Source: Pseudomonadota bacterium | GTDB lineage: Bacteria; Myxococcota_A; UBA796; SXON01 | NCBI GenBank assembly: GCA_005778355.1 | Contig: SXON01000224.1 | Coordinates: forward strand, 1-55,247 | Length of the DNA stretch: 55,247 bases | Direction: 5' to 3' | Part shown: positions 31,501 to 39,949 of the stretch, in pieces | Layout of the letters: each line of letters begins with the position of its first letter | Numbering within the stretch: the stretch's first letter is position 1 | The notes under the pieces: model-generated | Database searches by the model: none | Told to the model about the DNA's origin: nothing | Seen by the model: only the letters and a program-made list of their open reading frames with translations | Position numbers and translations under genes: made by a program

Positions 31501-34133
31501 GCCAGGTGAAGGTGCACGGCAACCGCGTGGAGATGGGCGAGGTGGAGGGCGTGTTGTGCCAGCACCCCGCCGTGATCCACGCCGCGGTGCGCTTCGACGG
31601 CAAGCGTCTCCACGCCACGGTGGAGTGCCGGGAGACGCCCGGCGACCTGCGCATCTGGCTACTGTCGCGACTGCCAGGCTACATGGTGCCGTCGACCTTC
31701 ACCGTCGCGTCGTTGGTCCGGACGAGCGCGGGGAAGGTGGCGACCGAGCAGCCACGCGCAAGCGACCCGGCGGGGACGGCTTCGCAGCCGCGGCTCGATG
31801 GGAAGGGTGGCACCGAGGAGCGGCTGGCGGCCATCTGGGCGCGCGTGCTCAAGCTGCCCGTGGCGCCGGTCCCAAGCGACGATTTCTTCGCCCTCGGCGG
31901 CGACAGCATCGCGCTCCTCGACGTGCTCGACGCCGCCCGCGACGAGGGGCTCGGCGCGCCGCCCGCCACGGCGCTCTACAAGGCACGCACGCTGCGTGAA
32001 GCGGCGCGGCTGCTTGGCGAGGGGGGCGCGCTGGCCCCGACCTCAGGCGCCGACGGCGAGCGCCGCGCCGACAGTGCCGCACTCGGCGTCCCACCGCTCA
32101 CCCGCGCCCAGCGAGGCTTCTTGCTGAGTCACAAGCTCGACCCGGCACACCCGCCCGTGTGGTCGGCGATGCTGCCGCTACACGGTCCGGTGGACCCCGA
32201 TCGCCTGCGGGGGGCCCTGCGCGAGGTGGTGGCGCGTCACCCGGCGCTGCGGATGGTGTTCGAGCCCTCGCCGCAGGTGAGCGACGGTCGCGTGCACCTC
32301 GAGTACGACGACCTCGTCGATGTCCCCGGGGCGGAAGGCATCGTGACGTCGCGACTCGAGGAGGCGCGTCGCTCTCGCTTCGACCTCGCGCGTTTCCCGC
32401 TTTTCCGGGCGCGACTCTGCCGCCTGGGAAACGAGGATCACCGCTTGTTGCTGGTGGCCCACCACGCGCTCGCCGACGGATGGTCGGGGTGGGTGCTCGC
32501 GCGGGAACTCCTTGCTTTGCATGCCGGGGAGAGCCTGCCGCCGCCGGAGGGCACGGGCGTCGAGCCCGCGCCGGACGAGTCGTGGTGGAGCGACTACCTG
32601 CGGCGGGACCGCGCCACCGAACTGGCCGGCGGCCACGCCGGGCGGGCGAAAATCGCGGGCCGGGACGCCCTCGCCACTGCCCACCGTCTCGATATCGACC
32701 ACTCGCCCGCGGGGGCGGCCGCGGCGGGTCCTGGCGTCGTGACCCGGGGGCAAGCGCACACCTCCATCGACCTCCCCCCCGTGGCCTTCCCCTTCCTACT
32801 GCGCTCGGTGTTCAGCGCGATCCACGCCGTGACCGGCGAGGACGACATCGTGGTGAGCATCGCGCACGCCGGTCGCGACTCGCGACGCTCCGCGGCCATT
32901 GGCGCACTCGCAACCGCCGTCCCCGTGCGGTCCCGCGCGCCCTTCCTCGACGTGGCGGAGCAGCTCGCCACCGCGCTGGCGCACGTGCCGGCCACCGCGC
33001 CGCCGAGCGAGCTCTCGCGCCTGGGCCGATACTTCCTGAGTTGGCTCGACCCGGCGAGCGTGCCGACGCCGGAGGGCGCGGTTCGCGTGGACTGGTCGGC
33101 GGGCGAGTACGCCTTCGCGACGGCGTCGAGCGGCACGGAGCTGATGGTGGGTGCGATGCCCACGAGCGACGGCGTCCGCGCGCACGTCGATGGCACCGCG
33201 CTCGCCGCAGGGGTCGCCGCGCAGATCGAGGAGCAACTGTCGCGACCCGACGCGGTGCTCGTGATGTACCTGCCGGCGGGCTCACCCCTGCCGATCGATC
33301 GTCCCACGGTGGTGGAGAGCGTGGACTGCGCGCTGGGCCGCTCGGAGCTCCTGCTCTTGCCCATCACCGCCGATCGGCTCGACGCCGCCGCGCCTCTCCT
33401 CGCGGCGGTCCCTCGGGCCACGCGCGCGCGGGTGGCGACGCTCGCGGGGATGCTGCCCGCCACGCACGGGCTCTGCACCCGGGCGCTCTGGGACGCGGGA
33501 CCCATCGCGAGCACTGGGCACGCCACCACCGTGGTGGCGATGGTGCTCACCATCGAGGCGGCGCTGTCGCGACAAAACCTGCGATGGATCGACCTCACGG
33601 TGGGGGTGCTGGGTCTCGGCAGCATCGGCGCGGCCACGCTGGCGCTCGCGCGCGGGCTCTGGGGCGAGCCACGCGCGCTCCGGGTGCGCGACCCGCGCGT
33701 GCGCCTCGACGATCTCGGCGACGCCGAGCTGATCATCGGCGCCACGAGCGGCGGCGTCGGGCTCGACGTGGCCACGTTGCGTCGAGGCACCGTCGTCGTG
33801 GACGACAGCTTCCCGCGAGCCTTCGACGAGGCGGCGGCGCTCGCCCGCATGCAACGCGAAGGCGACGTGCTCCTCGTGGGCGGCGGGGCGATCGACGCGG
33901 GGCCCCTCTCGCGCAAGAGCCCCTACGCCGAGGCCGAGTCGGTGCGCGCGCGCTTCGGCGCTCGCTGGCTCCCCGGCTGCCACGCGGAGGCGATCCTCGT
34001 GGCCGCCGACCCGGCGCTCGGGCCGACAGCCGGGCCCGTCACCCCCGAGCGCGCGCGGCGGGTGCTGGACACGGTGCGCGCCGCCGGCTGGAGGGCGGCC
34101 CCCCTCCACCTGGGGGGCTGGGTGGTGCCGTGA
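28527..34133 (+). CDS. NRPS/PKS-like megaprotein: mini-KR, ACP, C, A, PCP, C, reductase-like
   Basis: The protein has 1868 residues. Approximate domains: ketoreductase (28-150; GGTGAL, Ser108, Tyr123, Asn127) far shorter than normal; carrier (205-270, LGIDSL Ser232); condensation (285-630, HHSALD at 386-391); adenylation (660-1075, FTSGSTGTPKG 761-771, NAYGSTE 904-910, RTGDL 971-975, Lys1070); carrier (1095-1165, LGGDSI Ser1127); condensation (1188-1570, HHALADG 1312-1318); C-terminal Rossmann domain (about 1590-1868; VGVLGLGSIGAA, then VVVDDSFPRAFD and VLLVGGGAIDAG). The last domain resembles acyl-ACP reductases and may release the product reductively. In the A domain the usual Asp that holds the amino group is Gly807. 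No phosphopantetheinyl transferase or second synthetase is in the window. Confidence 0.9.
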   Translation: MSDELDAWLHAGPPWRRPRAGVQRVRVGGRYLLSGGTGALGQHVAGLLREGWAADVVALSRHDAVPPGDYDGVFHLAGSMSDPWGSKRDVLLRLRAAVKAPWWVLFSSVSAVLPGLDRGIEDYAAANRWLDDFARSTPGVLSIAWAPWAGRGMAAPHAEALAERGLRAIEPSLGLRLLGAALAMDETNILAAWRPGAREAGVNLDALRAVIAAGVGKDPDPDAPFPSLGIDSLMAVDLVREMEAKLGQPLPPTLLFEAPTLRQLVDKLQGQDAGSPLGRPLVDSQRTFVVQRRFYPDIPGSVFMAMDLSPPVDRDELESRLSLAVDRHEVLRSVILGDRLVPGGSRPRVEWGPVDDEALRSAPFDLERGPLLRVTCDGWRLALVAHHSALDAWSLKNLAERLLLGDTPSEGPDWGAIPAAAPGELKDYAQRFIDGVPVLPLGRGGDPSGPPGLVHTALDAAPLAARARALGVTLPALVLAAYARRLFATTGQHDVVIRVAHGRRPHRVPGINRALGPFADSLPVRFFADAPLDVVAARAHAALRDLPDASSAALAGLLRSDAPTGISPAGFSFPLLDADTGPHTVSRLRAAAGNGFTGLGLVAWVLEGKLELSWNYLPSSFDEAEVAAFAAGLFDETPNRETVHERVLRAAQLFPEHEAAPGLSYAELSRRSGELAAQLQPFSPARVGVLARPSVEALVAMLAAMRVGAAYVPLDPEWPDARAQSVIDAARLDALVSTVPERFPSFFRQGQGGGALAWTMFTSGSTGTPKGVEVSHAAACRWLDWNQGMVGARPSDRLLWTASIGFGGSIRQCWGPLCSGGTSIPAPEHLRRDPQALLGYLDAAGVTVWNTVPSLWVRVMDTMERTGIRPRALRMVVVGGEVMTSAHASRWLRLVGPAGPRLVNAYGSTETVVNASWFVVRRPPDTPLVPIGRARAGVAVDIDGADVGEIVVRGAVAEGYLDGARFEGVFRTGDLGKRLPSGEIVYMGRRDSQVKVHGNRVEMGEVEGVLCQHPAVIHAAVRFDGKRLHATVECRETPGDLRIWLLSRLPGYMVPSTFTVASLVRTSAGKVATEQPRASDPAGTASQPRLDGKGGTEERLAAIWARVLKLPVAPVPSDDFFALGGDSIALLDVLDAARDEGLGAPPATALYKARTLREAARLLGEGGALAPTSGADGERRADSAALGVPPLTRAQRGFLLSHKLDPAHPPVWSAMLPLHGPVDPDRLRGALREVVARHPALRMVFEPSPQVSDGRVHLEYDDLVDVPGAEGIVTSRLEEARRSRFDLARFPLFRARLCRLGNEDHRLLLVAHHALADGWSGWVLARELLALHAGESLPPPEGTGVEPAPDESWWSDYLRRDRATELAGGHAGRAKIAGRDALATAHRLDIDHSPAGAAAAGPGVVTRGQAHTSIDLPPVAFPFLLRSVFSAIHAVTGEDDIVVSIAHAGRDSRRSAAIGALATAVPVRSRAPFLDVAEQLATALAHVPATAPPSELSRLGRYFLSWLDPASVPTPEGAVRVDWSAGEYAFATASSGTELMVGAMPTSDGVRAHVDGTALAAGVAAQIEEQLSRPDAVLVMYLPAGSPLPIDRPTVVESVDCALGRSELLLLPITADRLDAAAPLLAAVPRATRARVATLAGMLPATHGLCTRALWDAGPIASTGHATTVVAMVLTIEAALSRQNLRWIDLTVGVLGLGSIGAATLALARGLWGEPRALRVRDPRVRLDDLGDAELIIGATSGGVGLDVATLRRGTVVVDDSFPRAFDEAAALARMQREGDVLLVGGGAIDAGPLSRKSPYAEAESVRARFGARWLPGCHAEAILVAADPALGPTAGPVTPERARRVLDTVRAAGWRAAPLHLGGWVVP

Positions 34134-34139
34134 GGGCGG

Positions 34140-34342
34140 CTATCCCCCCTCAAACGAGACAACTCCCGAACTATGCCCCCCGATCGGAGACACGGGAGCC
34201 ACGCCGGCGCCTCGGGGAAACCGCGGGCGGGGAGGCACGCCGCGAAAATGGGCGTTGTGTCGTGAGCCGCGCTGCCGAGCGCTGGCCGCTGTCTCATCGA
34301 CGGGGGCATGCTCGGCCCGGAGTCTCATCCGGGGGGGCATAG
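34140..34342. repeat. 203-bp inverted-repeat element made of four 21-bp units
   Basis: Four related 21-base units are present: minus strand at 34140-34160 and 34171-34191, plus strand at 34291-34311 and 34322-34342. Each starts GTCTC and ends in GGGGG(C)ATAG or a close variant. Within each arm the units start exactly 31 bases apart. The arms face each other across about 100 bases (34192-34290) in which I see no gene. The element fills the gap between the ends of the convergent NRPS and aminotransferase genes. It could be a MITE remnant, a protein-binding site or part of a transcription end; no T-run follows it. Confidence 0.75.
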
Positions 34343-34383
34343 CCGGCGAACCCGCGCGGTGGCCGCGCCGACCGCAGGGAGGT

Positions 34384-35574
34384 TTACCCCCCGAACGCGG
34401 CCAAGGCCTCGCCGATCACCTCGATGCCACGCCGGATATCTTCGGGTCGCTTCACCGCAGCAAGTCGGATCTCGTCGCGACCCTCGCGCGGGTTGGCGTA
34501 GAAGCCGGGACCGGGAGCCACGACCACGCTCTCCGGGCGTCCCATGGTGGTGCTGCGGAACTCCGACACGAGAAAGCGCGCGAAGGCCTCGGTGTCCTTC
34601 ACCGGCAGCCGCGCCATCGTGTAGAACGCGCCCTCGGGACGGTGGTAGGACACCCCCGGGATCTCGGCGAGCGCGTCCATCATCGCGTCGACGCGCGCGC
34701 GGTACACGGCGCGCAGCTCGTCGTAGAAACCGTCGCCCAGCCCGAGCGCGGCAATGGCGGCGTTCTGGGCGCGAGGCTGTGCGCCGAGTCGCGCCTGGCC
34801 GAGTCGCTCCACGCGCTCCATCAGCGTGAGGTTGCGGCTGATGAGAAAGCCGATGCGCAGGCCGCAGGAGGAGAAGGTTTTCGAGGTGCTGTCGACCACG
34901 ACCACGTGGTCCTCGTGGCCCTCGAGTTGCAAGGCCGACATCGGGCGGTGGGTGAACCAGATCTCCCGGTACACCTCGTCGGCCACCAGCCACAGGCCGC
35001 GGCTACGCGCCCACTCGGCCACTCGTCGCAAGTCGGCCTCGCCATAGACAGCGCCGGTGGGGTTGCCGGGGTTGGCGAAGAGGAAGAGGCGCGTGCGGTC
35101 GGTGACGTACTGGTCGAGCTCGTCGTTGCTCGGGATGCGGAAACCCTCGTCGAGCCGGGTGCGCACCGGGACGACCTTCGCCGCGGCCACCGTCGCGAAG
35201 CCGTTGTAGTTGGTGTAGTAGGGCTCGGGCACGAGGATCTCGTCGCCCGGGTCGCACAAGGCGCAGAAGGCAAACAAGAGCGCCTCGGAGCCGCCCTGCG
35301 TCACGACGCAGTGTTCCCAGCCGAGGCCCGGTGAGGTGCGGCCATGGAAGGCGGCGGCGGCCTTGCGACACGCCGGGAGCCCGCTGGCCGGTCCGTAGGC
35401 GAGCACGGGTGAGTCGGTGGCCGCGAGCGCGTTCATGACCTCGATCGGGGTGGGCACGTCGGGCTGGCCGATGTTCAGCTTGTGAAAGTGAACTTCCGGG
35501 GCCTGAGCCACGAACTGGTCGAGTTTTCGGATGGCCGATTCCTGCATCGACAGGGCGCGGTGGCTGAGTCGCAT
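34384..35574 (-). CDS. PLP-dependent aminotransferase, class I
   Basis: This 396-residue fold-type I aminotransferase resembles aspartate/aromatic aminotransferases. Key residues are NIGQPDVPTP at the N-terminus, TQGGSEALL, NPGNPTG (Asn171), VADEVYRE (Asp199, Tyr202), DSTSKTFSSCGLR with the PLP Lys232, and a C-terminal Arg in DEIRLA. It probably transfers an amino group between an amino acid and a 2-oxo acid; the substrate is not evident. It converges on the NRPS gene, and a role in making its precursor is only a guess. Confidence 0.9.
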   Translation of the reverse strand: MRLSHRALSMQESAIRKLDQFVAQAPEVHFHKLNIGQPDVPTPIEVMNALAATDSPVLAYGPASGLPACRKAAAAFHGRTSPGLGWEHCVVTQGGSEALLFAFCALCDPGDEILVPEPYYTNYNGFATVAAAKVVPVRTRLDEGFRIPSNDELDQYVTDRTRLFLFANPGNPTGAVYGEADLRRVAEWARSRGLWLVADEVYREIWFTHRPMSALQLEGHEDHVVVVDSTSKTFSSCGLRIGFLISRNLTLMERVERLGQARLGAQPRAQNAAIAALGLGDGFYDELRAVYRARVDAMMDALAEIPGVSYHRPEGAFYTMARLPVKDTEAFARFLVSEFRSTTMGRPESVVVAPGPGFYANPREGRDEIRLAAVKRPEDIRRGIEVIGEALAAFGG

Positions 35575-35617
35575 GCCCAGGCGCTAACTCGCCGGCCAAC
35601 TCGGTTACTTCGTGGCG

Positions 35618-36790
35618 ATGCTGCTTCTCCTCGGATCGGCGTTGGCCGCGGACGTGGTGACCCAGGGCGAGTTGTCGTCCCGCGCGCGCGACCTCGCGCG
35701 ACTCAACATGGGCGGGGTGGTGCTCGTGGCGGAGACGGAGGCCGACCGGGCGCTGGTCGATGCACGCATGGCCGACGGCGTGCTGCCCCGCTTCACTGTG
35801 GTCACCGCGTCGTCGGGCGACCCCGCCGCCGCCGCGCTCGACGCCGCCACGCGAACCGGCACCCGCTGTGCCCTCTTGATGTCGAGCCCAGTGCAGTCCA
35901 TGTGGAAGGTCGCGGCCTACGGCGAGTGCGCGGCGGTGTTCGCCGAGACCGCGATCGCGCTGCCCCCGCCCGGCACGCCGCCCACCGGCGGTACGAATCC
36001 GCTGCCCACCTGGCCCTCGGGTGCCGAGCCCAAGGCGACGCCGACGCCCGCGACGACGCCCACCCCAGCAACGCCGCCGCCGCCAGTGACGCCAGCGCCG
36101 CAGGGCGCCACGCCGGAGAAACTACGCACCTACAAGGCGCGACGGCTGGTGCGTGGGCCCCTGAACTACAGCGTAGGGGGCAGCTACACCCCGGTGCCCG
36201 GCGCCAGCGGAACCGCGATCCCGGCGGTGACCATGGTGAGCTGGACCGTTTACGACGGCGGCGGCGCGCCCTTCTCCGCGCCCGAGTTCGCCCGAGTGAC
36301 GGGCGACCGGGCCAAGCTGGTACGCCTCGCACACGAGCGCCTCCAGGCGCGCAACGGCGCCCTCGCCGCTTCCTTTGCCACCGGCGCCTTCGCCGCCACC
36401 GCGTTCGCCGCGTTCAGCGCCCTCAAACCGCTCCCCACGTTCGAGGGCACCGCCGAAGCCCTCGCTGCCGAGGACGAGTACCAGAGGATCCAGGCTGCCA
36501 ATGCCACGTGGCTAGCAGTGGGCGGCTTGAGCACTCTGGGCGCTCTCGTGGCGCTCCCGGTGGCGATCTCCACCGTCCCGATGCTCAACGCCCGCCATCG
36601 CTTCGTGGACCGGCACTACTCGCCCGCCGAGGCCGACGACTGGATCGAGAAGCACAACGCCAAGCTCCGCGAGGAGCTTGGTCTCAGCGAGGTCGACGTG
36701 CAGCAGATCGACCTGATGTCGCGACAGTCGGTGCCCGAGCTCCAGCTCGCGCTGGGGCCGGGCGCGCTCGTCGCCAGCGCGACGTTCTAG
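35618..36790 (+). CDS. Exported protein with Pro/Thr-rich linker, unknown function
   Basis: From ATG 35618 the protein has 390 residues; a GTG two codons upstream is also possible. It begins with the short signal peptide MLLLLGSALAADV. Residues to about 115 form an alpha/beta domain; about 120-165 is a Pro/Thr/Ala linker. The C-terminal part has two hydrophobic segments (GALAASFATGAFAATAFAAF and WLAVGGLSTLGALVALPVAI), then a charged tail. I recognise no family. It is convergent with the AAA+ gene, six bases away. Confidence 0.7.
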   Translation: MLLLLGSALAADVVTQGELSSRARDLARLNMGGVVLVAETEADRALVDARMADGVLPRFTVVTASSGDPAAAALDAATRTGTRCALLMSSPVQSMWKVAAYGECAAVFAETAIALPPPGTPPTGGTNPLPTWPSGAEPKATPTPATTPTPATPPPPVTPAPQGATPEKLRTYKARRLVRGPLNYSVGGSYTPVPGASGTAIPAVTMVSWTVYDGGGAPFSAPEFARVTGDRAKLVRLAHERLQARNGALAASFATGAFAATAFAAFSALKPLPTFEGTAEALAAEDEYQRIQAANATWLAVGGLSTLGALVALPVAISTVPMLNARHRFVDRHYSPAEADDWIEKHNAKLREELGLSEVDVQQIDLMSRQSVPELQLALGPGALVASATF

Positions 36791-36796
36791 CCGCGC

Positions 36797-38500
36797 TCAG
36801 GCGCGTCCCCCGAGGCGAGCACGGAGCTGGTCGAGCCGGGCGAGCACCTCTTCCGTAGGCATGTCGCGGTACCTCGCGGGGAGCATGCCGCGCGATGACG
36901 CCTCGAAGACGGCGAGCATCTCCATGAACTCGAGCATGCGCACGTCGCGCGAGGGCACGACGTCAACCAACGCCGCTGAGAGGTCGGCGGTGGTGATCGT
37001 CTCACGGCCGTCCACGCCCGCGAGGTTGGCGGCGGCGAGCACCACCGCCTCGATCTCGGCGGCGCTGTAGCCCTCGGCCTTCTCGGCGATGGCGCTCCAG
37101 TCCACCTTCTTCTTGCCGAGGAGCCCCGCTCGGCGGGCGATGGCGCGGCCGATCTCGGCGCGTTCTTCCGCCGATTCCGGAAAGAAGAAGGGGATCTTCA
37201 GGTCGAAGCGACCGGGTCGTTTCAGGTCGGTGTCGAGCTTGTCGGGACGGTTGGTCATCATCACCACCAGCACCCGGCCCCGGTGCCGCGTGTCCGACAT
37301 GAACTCCTTGAGCCGCGCGATCACCCGCGAGGACGTTCCCCCGTCGCCGTCGTGACCGCCGGAGAGCGAACGGTCCGCCTCGTCGATGATGAGCAGCGCG
37401 TAGCCGAGCGCGTCGACCACGTGCAAGATGCGCTCGAGGTTGGCCTCCGTGGAGCCCACCCACTTCTCGCGGAAATTCTTGAACTTCAGGCATGTCAAGC
37501 CCGAAGATGCCGCGAAGGCCTCGGCCACGAAGGTCTTGCCGGTGCCCATGGGGCCCACGAAGATCACCCCCATCGGCACCGCGCTGCGACGCCCCGCCTT
37601 GATCGCCTCGGCCACGCGCAGGAGCGTGGCCTTCACCGAGGTGTTCCCGCCCACGTCGTCGAAGCTGTGGTGCGGATCGACGAACTCCACGAGGCCGTGG
37701 CACTCCTGCTCGATGATCGTCTTCTTACGACGCGACACCACGCGGAAGGTGATCGCCTCGCCACCCTGGCGCGCTTGTCGCAAGAGGCCCCGCACCTGGT
37801 TGAGCGAGAGACCCGCGGTGACCGTCGCGAGCTGCTCCACGCTCAACTCGCTGGGGACCCCGCCGATCTCCCTCTCGAGGAAGGCCCGGCGCCGCGCTTC
37901 CTCGGGCAGCGGGATCTCCAGCGTCGCGACGTGGCCCTGCGCCACGAGGCGTCGCGACACGTCACCCAGCTGCTCGGTGACGAGCACCACCACGCTGTTC
38001 CCCGCGAGCAAGCCCGGATCCGCGCCGAGCTTCATCAGCGTGACGAGGTTGGCCTTCTCCCCGTCGCCCATGAAGGCGAGGTCGGCGTTGGGGGCGATGG
38101 TCTCCACGTAGTCGAGGATGACAGCCGCATTCTGCGCCGGCGAGGTGACGACGTCTTCCACGATGGGCAGCACCGCACCGATGGTGCGCGGCAGCTCGAA
38201 GACGGTCTCGCGCCCGGCCACGGTGCGCACCGCGTTGACCGCCCGCAGGAACGCCGCCCGCTGGTTGCTCGTCGGGAACTCGAGGCCCTCGGCCACGTTG
38301 TAGTAGGCCACGATGTCCTTGGTGCGACCGAAGAGCCGCTCCAGGAAGATGCGCAGCGCCACGTACTGGCCGTCGTCGCCGGGCTGCACGTCGCGCGTGT
38401 TGCCGTGGAGGAGAAAGACGCTGGCCTCGCCCGCGAGGTAGCGTTGGCGCAGCTCCTGGGCCCAGGCGGGGAGCTGATCAGGGAGCGAAGAGGAGGACAT
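36797..38500 (-). CDS. AAA+ ATPase, CDC48/Ycf46-like
   Basis: The protein has 567 residues. The N-terminal half (1-260) resembles the recognition region of Ycf46-type proteins ([13 protein letters not shown]). The AAA+ module has Walker A GPMGTGKT (316-323), Walker [11 protein letters not shown] (369-378), a sensor region [10 protein letters not shown] and the arginine-bearing [14 protein letters not shown]. Such ATPases unfold or remodel proteins; related ones are found in phage-tail-like injection loci. Its start overlaps the 3' end of the fibre-like gene upstream by 23 bases, so the pair is coupled and probably acts together. Confidence 0.85.
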   Translation of the reverse strand: MSSSSLPDQLPAWAQELRQRYLAGEASVFLLHGNTRDVQPGDDGQYVALRIFLERLFGRTKDIVAYYNVAEGLEFPTSNQRAAFLRAVNAVRTVAGRETVFELPRTIGAVLPIVEDVVTSPAQNAAVILDYVETIAPNADLAFMGDGEKANLVTLMKLGADPGLLAGNSVVVLVTEQLGDVSRRLVAQGHVATLEIPLPEEARRRAFLEREIGGVPSELSVEQLATVTAGLSLNQVRGLLRQARQGGEAITFRVVSRRKKTIIEQECHGLVEFVDPHHSFDDVGGNTSVKATLLRVAEAIKAGRRSAVPMGVIFVGPMGTGKTFVAEAFAASSGLTCLKFKNFREKWVGSTEANLERILHVVDALGYALLIIDEADRSLSGGHDGDGGTSSRVIARLKEFMSDTRHRGRVLVVMMTNRPDKLDTDLKRPGRFDLKIPFFFPESAEERAEIGRAIARRAGLLGKKKVDWSAIAEKAEGYSAAEIEAVVLAAANLAGVDGRETITTADLSAALVDVVPSRDVRMLEFMEMLAVFEASSRGMLPARYRDMPTEEVLARLDQLRARLGGRA

Positions 38501-39851
38501 CGACGGTCCCGCTATCCCCGGCCGAGGCCCCGAGAGCCCGCCCGAGGATCGGCCCCTCGCCCACGTGCGCGAAACCGTCGCCCGCGCTGGACAGTCGCTC
38601 GCCGGGTCGCACGCCGCCGCGCACGCGCACCGGCGCGAGACCCGCCATCGCCACCGCGACCGAGCCGTCGCCCAGTTCGAGGCCGCCTTGCTTCACCACC
38701 ACACCGACGGGCTGCTCGCCGGGCCGCGCCCGGTGCACCGACGGGAGCTTCTTCTTGGTCTCGATCGCCACCACGTCGCCCGGTTGGAGCGTGTCGGCAC
38801 CGCTGGCGCGCATCGCGACGACTTTCTCGAGCCCCGCCGCCCGGCCGCCGCGCACGGCACCCGTCGCCACGACGCCCCCGCTCTCCTTGTTTCCGACGAC
38901 GAGATCGCCGCCCGACTTGGGATTCACAAGCAGAGGGCCATCACGACGCGAGGCCCCCGGCACACGCCCTTCCAGCTCGTGCACCTGCACGCCACCCGAG
39001 GCCACGTGGATCCCCCCCTTCTGCACGACGAGGGGCCCGGGGAGCGTGCCGCTGCCAGCGTCGAGCTTGAGCCCGAGCGAATCGAGCGCGGCCTGCATCG
39101 CCGCGATCTGGTTGCGCAGCGCCACCATCGTGGCCTCCGCCAACTTCAGCCGCTGGTGGGCCTCCTCCGCACGCGCCATCGCGGCGGTCACGCCCGGACC
39201 GTCCCCCGCCGCGCTGCCACCGCCACCGCGCTCGAGGGCCTCGACACGCTCGATGAGATCGATGATGTCGCCGTCGGGACCGACGACGTCTTCGAGCTCG
39301 TCCTCGATACGGATGACACGGCCGTGCTCCTCGTCATCGAGCCGCCCGAGTCGAGCCTCGTGGGTGGACACGCGCGCCGCGAGCGGACCGAAAATGCCGC
39401 CGCCATGCTCGATCGCCCGGAGACGGCGATGCAGCTTGATCACTCGTCGCCGTGCCTCCGCGTCGACCTTCTCTGCCGCGGGGAGGTTCACCGGCCCGTC
39501 GAGGCGATCGAGGCGCTCGGCGAGCTGCGAAACCGCCTCGGCGAGCTGCACCTGCGTGCCCAGCACCGGCACCCGCTCGCTGGCCTCCGTCACCGCCTGG
39601 CCGTCGTTGATGCACACGCCCAGCCATCGAGGACCGTCGCCAAAAATATCCGCGTGCAAGGGGCGACGTAGCCCGAGCACCACGTGGAAGGAACCGGTGG
39701 GCGCGACCGCCACACCGGCATGAGCTTCTTCCCAGAGCGCGCCGTTGCCGTCGCGAGCAGGGAACAATCGAAAAACGAGATCCAGCCGACCGGCGCTGAG
39801 CCGACCGTCGCCGCGCCCGATGCGGCCATGGAACTCGATGGCCTGACCCAT
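38478..39851 (-). CDS. Fibre-like surface protein with coiled coil
   Basis: The protein has 457 residues. The N-terminal domain (to about 105: LDLVFRLFPARDGNGALWEE, VAPTGSFHVVLG, RWLGVCIN) matches a beta-sandwich common at the head of bacterial tail-fibre-like proteins. A helical coiled-coil section (about 105-275) follows. The C-terminal part carries GDVVAIETKKK, QPVGVVVKQ, AMAGLAPVRV, VRPGERLSS and ILGRALG, a pattern frequent at the end of the same proteins. There is no signal peptide. Trimeric fibre assembly is inferred from the architecture. It is coupled to the AAA+ gene. Confidence 0.65.
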   Translation of the reverse strand: MGQAIEFHGRIGRGDGRLSAGRLDLVFRLFPARDGNGALWEEAHAGVAVAPTGSFHVVLGLRRPLHADIFGDGPRWLGVCINDGQAVTEASERVPVLGTQVQLAEAVSQLAERLDRLDGPVNLPAAEKVDAEARRRVIKLHRRLRAIEHGGGIFGPLAARVSTHEARLGRLDDEEHGRVIRIEDELEDVVGPDGDIIDLIERVEALERGGGGSAAGDGPGVTAAMARAEEAHQRLKLAEATMVALRNQIAAMQAALDSLGLKLDAGSGTLPGPLVVQKGGIHVASGGVQVHELEGRVPGASRRDGPLLVNPKSGGDLVVGNKESGGVVATGAVRGGRAAGLEKVVAMRASGADTLQPGDVVAIETKKKLPSVHRARPGEQPVGVVVKQGGLELGDGSVAVAMAGLAPVRVRGGVRPGERLSSAGDGFAHVGEGPILGRALGASAGDSGTVDVLLFAP

Positions 39852-39949
39852 CGCCTTCCTCCCGTCGTGACCTGTGTGCGCGATGGTAGCGCTACCTCCC
39901 GGGTGTCTCGCAAGCGGGGACGGTGGGCGTTCCGGTTAGGGGGGCTTCG

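Noticed and set aside
34140..34342. 21-base repeats with 10-base gaps as a CRISPR array
   Set aside because: Gaps are too short, there are only two units per arm, and the arms are inverted.
22675..39851. A complete contractile injection system
   Set aside because: No sheath, tube, baseplate or spike genes are present; only an ATPase, a fibre-like protein and a possible cargo are seen.
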